In this document: positions 33,264 through 43,214 of the stretch, piece by piece | Position numbering within the stretch: the stretch's first letter is position 1 | Layout of the letters: every line of letters starts with the position of its first letter | Assembly (NCBI GenBank): GCA_043228905.1 | Contig: JBHGNT010000012.1 | Span: 18,104,001 to 18,168,000 of the forward strand | Length of the DNA stretch: 64,000 nt | From: Azolla caroliniana | Taxonomy: Eukaryota > Polypodiophyta | Reading direction: 5' to 3' | Translations under genes and position numbers: made by a program | The notes under the pieces: model-generated | Told to the model about the DNA's origin: nothing | Database searches by the model: none | Seen by the model: only the letters and a program-made list of their open reading frames with translations

Positions 33264-33520
33264 GAAAGTGGTAAAATATTACCTCAACAAATCGGAAATG
33301 AGTGCTGAAAATGCAGCTCACAAACTATCACTCGGATGACGATTTCGACTACACGAACGGCTTCGAAATGGGGGTAAAACAGCAGGGTACCTGCTGAAAA
33401 TGCGCTCCAAGTGCTGAAATACACTTCTCTATATTCGGAAGTTGATTTGCACAATGAAAAGTGCGCGCGCGCCGCGACACCGCGATGCGGACAACCGAAG
33501 ATGGAGAGGATGAAGAACTT

Positions 33521-33533
33521 GGCTCTGATACCA
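33521..33533 (-). other. PBS of RE9 (initiator-Met type)
   Basis: The minus strand reads TGGTATCAGAGCC, one nucleotide from the LTR. Confidence 0.92.
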
Positions 33534-33534
33534 C

Positions 33535-33818
33535 TGTTGGGTATGTGAGGAAGAGTGGGAAACACACAAGAAGCTCAAAGAAAGAAGCACTCACACAAGG
33601 AAGGCAATGGCTGGAATAGCTTTCTATTGATGAATGTTACTAAAAAAAAATAGGAGTTGAAATATATATCCCTAAGTACTAAGTACCACCACATATGAGT
33701 GACTCATGTATGTGGTAACATGGGGAAAAAACCTCTAGCCAGCACTAGAGTAAAAAGTGCCCATGTATAGGGAAAATGGTTCACATCAAAGCTACTAGAG
33801 GAACACGCAAGTGTAACA
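33535..33818 (-). repeat. RE9 5' LTR, 284 bp
   Basis: Near-identical partner of 28852-29135; ends GTGTAACA before the duplicated GCTTG. Confidence 0.95.
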
Positions 33819-33823
33819 GCTTG

Positions 33824-35183
33824 TGCCAATATCTGAATCAGAGATCAATATCTGATTCAGTCTTCTATCCTTTGGCGAACAAAGTGGTGCCAACATCATT
33901 GGTGTCGAGGATGAACATCATCCCATCTCTGCGCCCTTGCGCAATAATATGGCCCTCTTCCTCGATGAAGCACCCAAGGTGAGTAAACCGCACCTGCATC
34001 CCCTGGTCAACAATCTAACCGACTGACACAAGGTTCTTTGTGATAGTCGGAACGTGTAATACGTTCATCAGCTTCCTCGATGTGGCTCAAAGGGACTTCT
34101 CCGACATGCACGATTGGGTGAGGAGTGTCATCCTGGTTATTTCGATTTTTCCAAGAAAGAGAACCACTCTTTGTGGCTCGTCATCTGATTCAACGCACCG
34201 GAATCAACGTACCACACTTCCTCCGATTTGGCCCTTTGCCGGCTTTTCTGGTTTTGGATCCTCCCGATCCTTCTACGTAGTGCGAGTATTGCCGGTTCTC
34301 TTTGCTGGCCTTGCCATATTTGGATCTGTCCGAATCATCGCGCTTCTTCCAACACTCGCTTTCTCTGTGGCCCTTTTTACCACAGTACTAGCTCTCTGTG
34401 TCGGCCTTTGCTTGCTGGCCTCCGGCGCCGCCTTGACTCCCCTTGCTTGTGGAGGGCCCGGAACTGTTGTCGACACATTCTCTGTGCCTTCGGTCCTGCT
34501 CTTGCCAGCTGCTACCATTGCGAGCCGACCCACCTTGTCCACCACACCCATGGGGCCGATCCGCCTCCGTGTACGGCATCGAGCTGTCGGTGGGTCCAGT
34601 TGTTGACGCACCGGTGTGCTTTTCCTCTACAAGAGCATTGAATGTAAGTCGAAAAATGACGGCATATTCTCCCTTGTACATACCGCCGTTCGGAACGCTC
34701 TGAACTTAGATGCTACGCCCCTAAGATAGATTTGCACCATCTCATCTTCCTCTATAGTGAGGTTGATAGAGGCAAGTGAGTCACAGATCTCTTTGACTCG
34801 GGCCATGTAATCGGCTACCGACATGTCCTTCTGTCGGACATTGTTCAACTCCTGTCGGAGTTGCAGTTTTCGGGTCATAGTACTTGGTGCAAAAACCTTC
34901 TTCAGGTTTCCCCAAGCTTCTTTTGGTCTCCGACATTGGACGCAAAGCAGTACATCACTCTGCTTGCTGCGTGTTCCCACACTGGGAAGTCCTTGTGTGC
35001 CGTATCAGGTGCTGTGTCGTTAGCTCCGTCGACATAGCTCTAGTCACCATGCCCAAGCAGGTATTGGTGCATCTTGTATGACCAAGATGCGTAGTTGGAT
35101 TTGTCGAGTTTCTCCATTGGGAGCGAGCTAGCCATTCCTCTGTCCATCACTTCTCTTTCTATTCTTACCAGGTCTTTGGGTTT
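33824..35183 (-). pseudogene. gag: RE8 gag and protease region
   Basis: The gag start ATG is near 35148 (MDRGMASSLPMEKLD, as in RE10). The 118-codon frame at 34627-34980 carries AWGNLKKVFAPSTMTRKLQL and YMARVKEICDSLASI. Protease/GAG_pre sequence follows to 33824. RE10 interrupts the leader directly upstream of gag at 35184-35188 and RE9 the lower end. Several frameshifts. Confidence 0.8.
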
Positions 35184-35188
35184 GTCTT

Positions 35189-35645
35189 TGTTGAGAGACA
35201 AGCTCAACATCGGCCGGATCGGCTGAAGAAGCCGAGGACCGGATTGGTTGGGACCAATTGGTTAGGCCGAATGCGTAAACCGGTACGCAGACCGGTGCGT
35301 AGGTAGGGCCAGATAGGTGCGCGTAAACCGGGAGGCCGTTAGGAAAGATATTCTGTGAGGAATATATTTGGGAGTTAGTGTAGGAGCTCTTAGTGAGCAT
35401 TGAAGTACTGTCAGTACTTCGGCCAGTCCTTCTAGGACTTGTATAAAAGTGTTCATTGAACACACATATGTATAGAGAATGGTGAATAGAGTTTTTTGAA
35501 TATAGTTATTGTATTTTCTCTCTATCACTCTCTCTGTCTCTCTGTCTCTCCCGCGTATACTGCGTAAGCTCAAGCTCTCCATTAAACCTGTGTTTTCTTC
35601 CTTCTGTTCGGTTTTCATACTTGCTTCCGCACGTTACTCTTTACA
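35189..35645 (+). repeat. RE10 5' LTR, 457 bp
   Basis: TGTTGAGAGACAAGC...CTCTTTACA. A TATA-like TATAAAAG lies at about 35451-35458. The first 20 bp contain a small hairpin (TTGAG/CTCAA). Confidence 0.92.
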
Positions 35646-35656
35646 TGGTATCAGAG
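35646..35656 (+). other. PBS of RE10 (initiator-Met type)
   Basis: TGGTATCAGAG directly follows the LTR. Confidence 0.92.
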
Positions 35657-35714
35657 CGCGAGGGTTGAGAACCTCTCTGCAGCCGACACAGCTTGACGAA
35701 GAAGAACAAGAAGA

Positions 35715-36671
35715 ATGATGGATAGAGGCATGGCGAGCTCGCTTCCAACAGAGAAGCTCGACAGAACCAACTACGCATCTTGGTCCTACAAGATGCACCA
35801 GTACCTGCTCGGGCATGGCTACTGGAGTTATCTCGAAGGAGCTAATGACGCGGCACCCGAATCGACACACAGAGACTTCCCGTCGTGGGAGCAATCGGCG
35901 AGCAGGGTATTATACTGCTTCGCGTCGTGTGTGGGCGAACAACTATTGAGCTATGTTCGGGATGCAAAGACGCCGAAGGGTGTGTGGGAAAATCTGAAGA
36001 AGATTTTCGCCGCGAGCACCACAGCCAGGAAGCTTCAGCTCCGACAGGAGTTGAACAACCTACGACAACGCAACTTGTCGGTGGCAGACTATACCTCGAA
36101 GATCAAGGATATCTGCGACTCCCTCGCCTCCATAGAGGTGAACATCGAGGAGAGCAAGATGGTCCAGATCTGTCTCGGAGGTTTGGCGTCGAAGTTCGGA
36201 GCGTTCCGAACGGTTGTGTGTACCTGGGAGAATACGCCGTCCTTTTTCGACTTACAGTCAATGCTCCTGGTAGAGGAGAACCACGTGGGTGTGTCTACAA
36301 GCACACACACCGACAACAGAATGTTGTACACGGAGGGAGATAGGCCCCGTGGACATGGAGGATGAGGCGAGTCGGCGCGCAATGGAGGCGGCCGACAAGA
36401 TCAAGGAAGAAGGCACCGAAATGATGCCGACAACAACTCCGGACCCTCCGGAAACAAGGGGAGTCAAAGCGATGAGAACCGGCAAGGGAAGGCCATCGCG
36501 GAGTGCTGGTACTGTGGCAAGAAAGGGCACAGGGAAAGTGAGTGCTGGAAGAAGCGCGCCGATTCGGAGAGAACCGGTTCCGGAAACGGCTCCGGACATA
36601 CCGACAAGGGAAATCGGCAACAGTCGCACTACGCCGAAGACTCCGGGAGAGCCGGAGAAGGGTCTGTCTTC
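35715..36671 (+). pseudogene. gag: RE10 gag
   Basis: A 216-codon frame (35715-36365) holds the copia capsid: SYKMHQYLLGHGYWSYLEGA, VWENLKKIFAASTTARKLQL, SVADYTSKIKDICDSLAS. A frameshift near 36360 separates it from the CCHC knuckle CWYCGKKGHRESEC (36504-36545, all four ligands present) and a Gly/Ser-rich linker that runs into the protease. Confidence 0.85.
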
Positions 36672-37940
36672 GTGACGAGACACGAAGCAAACTCAATGAA
36701 ACGGACCACCCCGAGATCGGACGAGGTGTTGTACGTAGACTCCGGCGCGTCGAACCACATGACGAGTCATAAGGAGTGGTTCTCGTACCTTGAAAAACCG
36801 ATAGAACTTGGAGTAGTCGCAACTGGAGACGATACTCCGCATCTAATCGCGAATGTCGGAGAAGTTCCCCTTAGCCATGTCGGGCAGAAAGGGAAACTCA
36901 TGAACATGCTGCACGTTCGGACAATCACGAAGAACTTGGTCTCGGTCGGACAGATTGTCAACCAAGGGATGGAGGTTCGGTTTACACACCTCGGGTGCTT
37001 CATTGAGGAAGAAGGCCGTGTGATTGCGCAAGGGCGCAGAGACGGGAGGATGTTCATCCTCGATTCCACTGACGGCGACACCGCAATGTTCGCGAAGGGA
37101 CAAAAATCCGAGTCGGACATCGATTTGTGGCACAAGCGGATAGGCCACGTCAACTATTAGCGGCTTCACGATCTGCAATCAAAACAGGTAGTGTTAGGAT
37201 TGCCCAAATTTAGTGGCCGAAAGGCACAAATTTGTGAAGCCTGCCAGCTCGGGAAGCAACACCGACTTCCTTTCCCCAACGAGCGAAATCGGAGCCGGAA
37301 CAAGCTCGACCTTATACACTCCGATGTATGGGGGCCGGCACAAAACGTTAGTCTTGGCGGGAGCCGATATTTCGTCTCCTTCATTGACGACCACACGTGG
37401 CACACGTGGATCTACCTCATTGAGAGGAAGAGAGAAGTCTTCGACTATTTCCGGGACCTCAAAGGGTTCGTGGAAACAGAAACGGGACGAAAGATCCAGT
37501 GCCTACGGTCGGATGGCGGGAAAGAGTACTTTTCTGGTCAATTCAACGGTTATCTACAACAAATGGGAATTCGGCGCGAATTCAGTTGTAGATACACGCC
37601 GGAGCAGAACGGCGTGGCCGAGAGGAAGAATCGGTCGATTGTGGAAGCGGCACGGGCAATGCTGGAGGAGAAGAGCTTGCCCAAGTTCTACTGGGCCGAG
37701 GCGGTAAGGACCGCAGTATACATCCAGAACCGGATCGGAGACAAAGTGTCGGCGCACGAGCTATGTTTCGGAATGAAGCCGAACTTGCGACACTTGAGGG
37801 TGTTCGGTAGCATTGCGTATGTGCATGTACCGAAGGAGAAAAGGAGGAAGCTCGGCCGTGCATTCCCCGCGCAGGAAGCCGAGGAGACGGCTTACGCGCA
37901 AAGAGAAAGGGAAGAAGGTGTCGGATTCTGGCACGGATAG
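36672..37940 (+). pseudogene. pol: RE10 protease and integrase
   Basis: Protease LYVDSGASNHMTS (about 36732-36770). GAG_pre-integrase LWHKRIGHVNY is followed by an in-frame TAG at 37158-37160. The integrase frame (37191-37940) has CEACQLGKQH, HSDVWGP, CLRSDGGKEYF and YTPEQNGVAERKN, so the catalytic triad is present. After KEKRRKL the frame jumps: compared with RE12 and RE8 about 340 bp encoding KCILVGHSDEQKGYKCYNP and an acidic linker are deleted near 37850. Confidence 0.85.
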
Positions 37941-39684
37941 GAATGAGTCAGACCGACACGAGTTCGACTCCGAGGGAACCGGTGACGGGTCTTTAAAGGT
38001 GAAGTCCACGTCGACCGAGAAGGCCTCGACATCGGCTAATGCTAGATTATGCCGATCTACCCGCAAGAAGAACCCTGTTTTGTGGTTCGGATACAACGAG
38101 TACATGGCGCATCATTATGCATACATGACCCGTGTAGCGGAAGTGCGTGAGCCGGAGAGCTACGCAGACGCGGCTAAAGACGCGAATTGGCGTGCCGCGA
38201 TGGGGGAAGAGATGCACGCATTGGCGGAGAACGAGACCTGGGACCTGGTTGGCGCACCAACATGGGTAAATCCGATCGGGTGTAGGTGGGTGTACAAGGT
38301 CAAGTACAACACCGATGGCTCGGTCAACCGGTACAAGGCTCAGCTAGTGGCAAAGGGCTACGCGCAAAAACACGACATCAACTACGATGAGACATTTGCG
38401 CCGGTCGCGAAAATGACGACCGTTCGTGTTTTGCTCGCAGTAGCTGCGGCGAAGGGGTGGCACTTACATCAGATGGATGTAAAGAATGCGTTCCTGCAAG
38501 GTGACCTTGAGGAACAGGTGTACATGGTACAACCCCCTGGATTTCACTCTGGAACGAACTCCTCGGCAGTATGCCGACTAAAGAAGTCCCTTTATGGACT
38601 GAAGCAAGCCCCGCGTGCCTGGAACGCGAAGATCACGCAACAACTGCGTCGGATGGGCTTCGTCACGTTAAAATCGGACTCTTCCCTGTTCATTCGGAAA
38701 GGTCGACTCGGACCGGTTAGTATTTTACTATATGTTGATGACTTGGTCATCACCGGCGCCGACCTCAGTGAAATCGACCGCGTGAAGCTCCAGCTTGCGG
38801 CATCGTTCGACATGAAGGATCTGGGGGACCTTCATTACTTCCTCGGGATCGAAGTGATCCGTACCCCCGAAGGCATATTGATCAGCCAACGTCATTACGT
38901 GTTGAGTATGCTCTTCAAATTCGGGATGGCCGACTGTAAGTTTGTCTCGACTCCTCTGGACAGAACCGTCAAGCTTCGTCACGATACGGGAAAGGTATGC
39001 GTCCCAACGAGGTTCCGACAAATTGTCGGAAGCCTCATATACTTGACCATCACCCGACCCGACCTCAGTTATCCGGTCGGAGTGATCAGTCAGTTCATGG
39101 CGCGACCTACCGAGGAGCACCTTCAGTGTGCGCAATGCATACTTCGGTATGTTAACGGCACTAAGGATCGGGGACTACTATATCGGACTGGTGCAGCCGT
39201 GCAGTTAGTCGGCTACACCGATGCTGATTGGGCTGGAAACGCCGCCGATCGCCGATCCACGTCTGGATACGTGTTCTCCCTCAGGAGTGCCGCGATCGTG
39301 TGGAGTAGTAAGAAGCAATTGACAGTTGCACTGTCGAGCATCGAAGCTGAGTACCGAGGAGCGGCTGTCGCGACATGCGAAGCCATATGGTTGAAGCGGC
39401 TACTTAAGGACCTGCAAGAGGAGGTGTCCGATCCAACGACGATCTACTGCGACAACCCCAGCAACATCCAACTCGCGAAGAACCCCGTCTTCCACGCACG
39501 GACCAAGCACATTGAGGTGCACTACCATTTCGTCCGTGAGCGTGTCCTTTCCGGTGAAGTCGAACTTCAGTACGTTCGACGGATCGGCAGACTGCCGACA
39601 TCTTCACCAAGCCTCTTGGTCTGGACAAGTTGCGGCAATTCTCAGGTGCGCTCGGATTGCGTCACCTCGACGTGCCAAACTTGA
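37850..39684 (+). pseudogene. pol: RE10 RT and RNase H
   Basis: A long open frame. RT: RWVYKVKYNTDGSVNRYKAQ, DETFAPVAKMTTVRVLLAVA, MDVKNAFLQGDL, LLYVDDLVITG (about 38730-38760). RNase H: YTDADWAGNAADRRSTSGYV, SSIEAEYRGAA, HARTKHIEVHYHFVRE. A frameshift near 39580 moves ADIFTKPLGLDKL and the C-terminal tail into another frame. All RT and RNase H motifs are intact. Confidence 0.87.
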
Positions 39685-40229
39685 GGGGGAGAGCAGTCCC
39701 GAACGACCAAGCAAGGCAGCAGGAAAGGAGCGGAGACCGCGACACCACCGAGTCGGTTGACTCAGTTGTCGAGTTCGACTTCGGATCGGCTGAAGAAGCT
39801 GAGGGCGGACCCGCAGAAAAGTTCGGAAGAGGACAGAAGGGGAGCAACCGAAGGAGAGAGCCGAAGCCAACCACGCATGGGGAAGATGACGCCACCAAGG
39901 GCGAGAAGACCGAAGACGAGTTGGAGACAGCCAACTCGGACGAGAGCGAAAACCGATCCGAGGTAGCTGAGTCGGTTCGGATGTTTGATTCAGACACGTT
40001 GAATCAACCGAGGCCCAAGTGGAAGAAAAGGCAGCAGAAGAAGCATCAACACCGCAACAGCAGAAGAGCTGATGAGGGCCACATGAGCAGACAAGCCGAC
40101 CGGAAGAGTCGAAGCGCGCGGACTCGAACAGGTCGTGGAGCGCGAGTGAGGCGTGAAGCCAGGAGGAACCGGAGCTGTGAGCCCGAAGATCCCGAAGAGC
40201 CTCAAGTTGAGCTTGAGGGGGAGTGTTGA
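39585..40229 (+). pseudogene. RE10 charged C-terminal extension of pol
   Basis: After the normal RNase H end (ADIFTKPL...LGLRHLDVPNLRG) about 190 further codons stay open: acidic Ser/Glu-rich, then Lys/Arg-rich (KWKKRQQKKHQH, RARVRREARRNRS). The frame runs through the PPT and stops at the TGA formed by the first LTR bases (EGEC-stop at 40227-40229). RE8 has a similar shorter tail. No membrane segment or known domain recognised. Confidence 0.6.
40208..40223 (+). other. Polypurine tract of RE10
   Basis: TTGAGCTTGAGGGGGAG abuts the 3' LTR; the same tract occurs at RE8 (25450). Confidence 0.85.
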
Positions 40230-40678
40230 GAGAGAAGCTCAACATCGGCCGGATCGGCTGAAGAAGCCGAGGACTGGATCGGTTGGGACCGATCGGTTAG
40301 GCCGAATGCGTAAACCGGTACGCAGACTAGTGCGTAGGTAGGGCCGGATCGGTGCGTAAACCGAGAGGCCGTTAGGAAAGATATTCTGTGAGGAATATAT
40401 TTGGGAGTTAGTGTAGGAGCTCTTAGTGAGCATTGAAGTACTGTCAGTACTTCGGTCAGTCCTTCTAGGACTTGTATAAAAGTGTTCATTGAACACACAT
40501 ATGTATAGAGAATGGTGAATAGAGTTTTTTGAATATAGTTATTGTATTTTCTCTCTATCACTCTCTTTGTCTCTTTGTCTCTCCCGCGTATACTGCGTAA
40601 GCTCAAGCTCTCCATTAAACCTGTGTTTTCTTCCTTCTGTTCGGTTTTCATACTTGCTTCCGCACGTTGCTCTTTATA
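40224..40678 (+). repeat. RE10 3' LTR, 455 bp
   Basis: TGTTGAGAGAGAAGC...CTCTTTATA; the terminal CA has mutated to TA. Substitutions concentrate in the first 150 bp relative to the 5' LTR. Confidence 0.92.
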
Positions 40679-40683
40679 GTCTT

Positions 40684-40733
40684 CAGTGTTGATGTCGGCT
40701 ATAGAGGTTCTCAACCCTCGCGCGCTGATACCA
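40684..40733 (-). other. RE8 leader and PBS
   Basis: The minus strand reads TGGTATCAGCGCGCGAGGG from 40733, the iMet PBS with one changed base, followed by a leader matching RE10 and RE12 (GAGGGTTGAGA). Confidence 0.8.
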
Positions 40734-41131
40734 TGAAAAACGAAGATGCAGAAGCATTAGACAACTGGCTCGGCTGGATAGCAACAAAGAGAGAGAGAGA
40801 GAGAGAGATTAATATACAGAAGGTACGCAGGAGAGACAGAGAAAGAGCAGAACAACTTGAATCTATTATCAACAACTCTGTAAAATTCTCTGTCTATACA
40901 ACTTGCTCAACATCACTATTTATACAAGTCCTAAGAGAACTGATAGAATTATAGTGTACTTCAATGCTCACACGAGCCTCTGACACTAACTACGAGACAT
41001 TAACTACCTAGTAGTCTAGGCTGCTACTAGGCTTCTGGTTACTGCTTGATCCGGCTAACCGGCTCACTTTCTCACCGGCTCGCCGATCCAGCTCAGGCTT
41101 ATTCAACCAATCCGGATCCGGTTGAGCTTGA
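40734..41131 (-). repeat. RE8 5' LTR, truncated
   Basis: It starts TGAAAAACGAAGATG next to the PBS and contains a short (GA)n at 40788-40808. It stops at GGTTGAGCTTG without the terminal CTGCTCAACA, abutting RE11. Confidence 0.8.
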
Positions 41132-41132
41132 A

Positions 41133-41689
41133 CCCTGTGGCTCTAAGTTAGGAGACAGTAAACTTACCAGTAAACCAGGTCATTTCTTTAGAATTGTTTT
41201 TTCTATCATTATACTTTTACATGTAAATTCTCATATTAGAGCTTGATTGAGTGACATGGTTATCATGCATCACATGTAATGCATGAGCGCCAAATGGCAA
41301 ACATGCATTCCATGCATTGTATGTATGTCTTGTACCCTCACATGCATCATATGCATGGGGGCGTCTATAAAAGAGTGGATGAAAAAGATCAAAGGGGGAA
41401 GAGCTATGTATTAATCAAGAATTTAATAAGAAGAAAATTCGTTATCCAATTGATGATATATCTTGTTCCTCAAATCTAAAGTCAAGGGTTCAATCTTAAT
41501 TTCTCTCTCCATTTCAATCTCTCTCAATTTGAAGTCAAGCGTTCTATCTTTTCTCAATCTCTCTCTCTCTCTTTCAATCTATCTTAAATGCTTTCTCGCT
41601 AAAGCTAGTACAAACTTCGAATCCTTCCGGTCTAGAACCCCGGCAGTTCCACCTCACGATCCGCACATAGTGATGGATTTTTCATGACA
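41133..41689 (+). repeat. RE11 5' LTR, left end missing
   Basis: It matches the reverse complement of solo LTR 2 (TTTTACATGTAAATTCT, the ATGCATG-rich tract) and ends TTCATGACA. The left end retains a degraded antisense tRNA-like segment (41137-41180). Confidence 0.78.
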
Positions 41690-41697
41690 TAATTAAG

Positions 41698-41713
41698 TGG
41701 TGAACCCGACGTG
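41698..41713 (+). other. PBS of RE11
   Basis: TGGTGAACCCGACGTG, eight nucleotides after the LTR. Confidence 0.8.
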
Positions 41714-42100
41714 AAAGAGGTGGTAGGAAGGATCAAGTCGAGGATAAACCAATACTTGGAGATGGCGTTCTCAAGCAATCAAGCAGGAGAGTTCGAAAGG
41801 ATGATGCTAATCATCGAACAAATGATGAGATCTCAAGACAACGATGCGAGCGTGGAGAAGGCCGTCGACCGTGTCATAGAGCTCGAGGGTCAATTTGATG
41901 GAAGGAACATTACGAAGTTCCTTGATGCATACAAAAGGGAGATGAATCAAAGGGATTTTTCCGAAGTGCGTCAAATTACAAGTTTCAAGAGAGTGGTCGC
42001 CAACAACATCCAAAGACGTGTCATCGAGCTTCAAGAAGACAAGACAACATGGTCCAAGTTCGAGGAAGCAATATTAGCGGAGTTCGCGACGGAAGATTTG
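41711..42100 (+). pseudogene. gag: RE11 gag, N-terminal fragment
   Basis: The frame is open from the PBS (GTG AAA GAG) with the first ATG at 41762. It encodes AVDRVIELEGQFDGRNITKF, YKREMNQRDFSEVRQITSFK and TWSKFEEAILAEFATEDLFL, the same capsid layout as RE15 and RE13 gag. It runs straight into LTR sequence at about 42098. Confidence 0.78.
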
Positions 42101-42302
42101 TTCCTCAAATCTAAAGTCAAGGGTTCAATCTTAATCTCTCTCAATCTAAAGTCAAGCGTTCTATCTTATCTCAATCTCTCTCTCTTTCAATCTATCTTAA
42201 ATACTTTCTCGCTAAAGCTAGTACAAACTTCAAATCCTTCCGGTCTAGAACCCCAGCGGTTTCGCCTCACGATCCACACGTAGTGACGGATTTTTCACGA
42301 CA
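42098..42302 (+). repeat. RE11 3' LTR, right-end fragment
   Basis: TTGTTCCTCAAATCTAAAG repeats 41463 onward and ends TTCACGACA. The gag-LTR junction lies within or next to TTTGTTCCT. Confidence 0.8.
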
Positions 42303-42684
42303 GCAAGATTTACGGTTTTGAGCCCAAACGCAAGCCGAAATGGGGTAGATTGGATACTAGTCTTGGTAGGCAAAGAACATTTACAATGATAGGTTTTGCA
42401 CCATAATCTTCCTTTGGAATACTAAGATGCGTACATATTGGGACAATATCTTCAGTGTAGCAACATCAACAAAGCTTCAAGCTTGGAAAATTTCTAGTTA
42501 TTTGATGTCTAACAATGTCTTGTGGGATTCCCATCAGAACCCACAACAATGCTTCAACAATAGAAAATTTTAAAACTAAAGATTAAGGTTCATGATTGGA
42601 TGGATGGATAGAAGTAAGAATCTATGAGAATCATAGAGTTTTGACTATAATTCTGAAATTCGAGTACTACTTTTAGTCACTTAA
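42303..42684. other. 382 bp with no recognisable feature
   Basis: AT-rich sequence between RE11 and RE12. No ORF, repeat or LTR signature seen. This may be a rare stretch of non-element DNA or a very old remnant. Confidence 0.4.
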
Positions 42685-43140
42685 TGTTGAGATACAAGAT
42701 CAACATTGGCTGGATCGGCTTTGCAAGCCGAGTACCAGATTGGTTTGGACCAATCGGTTAGGCCGGATCGGTGCGTAAACCGGTGCATAAACTAGTGCAC
42801 AAACCGGTGCGCAACAAGAGGCCGGATCAGTGCGGAAACCGGGAGGCCGTTGAACAGATATTCCTCGAGGGAAAATATTTGGGAGATAGTGTAGGAGTTT
42901 AGTTATGAGCATTGAAGTACGTTTCAGTACTTTTGTTTGTCCGTATGGACTAGAATAAAAGTGCTCTCTAAGCACATCCTATGTATAAAGTTTTACACAT
43001 TATTTTGAATTCAGATTTTTCTGTGTGTTCATTCCCTCTCTGTCTCTCCCGCATACATTGTGTCTTAAGCTCTCCATTAAACCTGTTTTTCTCTGTCGGT
43101 ATTTTGTGTTTTGTATAGCTTCTGCACGCTACATTTAGCA
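42685..43140 (+). repeat. RE12 5' LTR, 456 bp
   Basis: TGTTGAGATACAAGATC...ATTTAGCA followed at 43141-43151 by the iMet PBS TGGTATCAGAG. It is alignable with the RE10 LTR. Confidence 0.88.
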
Positions 43141-43214
43141 TGGTATCAGAGTGCGAGGGTTGAGAGCCTCTACAACTGACTTTAGCTTGAAACAAAAAAA
43201 AAAACCTAATCTCG

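Larger units (their letters stand above)
28852..33818 (-). mobile_element. RE9: complete young Ty1/copia element, 4967 bp, target duplication GCTTG
   Basis: Two 284-bp LTRs differ at only two positions by eye. GCTTG stands at 28847-28851 and 33819-33823. PBS, gag, a full-length pol and PPT (29136-29146, minus strand CAGGGGGGTT) are in order. It inserted into the RE8 GAG_pre-integrase region. This is the most recent insertion I can date here. Confidence 0.95.
35189..40678 (+). mobile_element. RE10: complete plus-strand Ty1/copia element, 5.49 kb, target duplication GTCTT
   Basis: LTRs at 35189-35645 and 40224-40678; GTCTT at 35184-35188 and 40679-40683. It inserted head-on into the leader of its own relative RE8. 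The internal frame is damaged by frameshifts and by a deletion after the integrase. Confidence 0.93.
25382..41131 (-). mobile_element. RE8: minus-strand Ty1/copia element split by RE9 and RE10
   Basis: Three internal blocks (25450-28851, 33824-35183, 40684-40733) join in frame order to one element closely related to RE10 and RE12. Its own LTRs are both damaged: 68 bp remain on the left and about 400 bp on the right, lacking the terminal CTGCTCAACA. Confidence 0.85.
41133..42302 (+). mobile_element. RE11: collapsed plus-strand gypsy-like element (LTR-PBS-partial gag-LTR end)
   Basis: A truncated 5' LTR, PBS and the first about 130 codons of gag are fused directly to the last about 205 bp of an LTR. 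Everything between gag and the 3' LTR has been deleted. The LTR is of the solo LTR 2/RE3 type. Confidence 0.8.

Noticed and set aside
34040-34641. Plus-strand ORFs of 137-188 codons
   Set aside because: They are antisense shadows of the RE8 gag/protease region on the minus strand.
39630-40229. env-like gene downstream of RE10 pol
   Set aside because: No signal peptide or transmembrane segment. It is continuous with the RNase H frame once the local frameshift is allowed for.
42303-42684. Possible single-copy host DNA or exon
   Set aside because: No ORF, splice context or similarity visible; left as unassigned.
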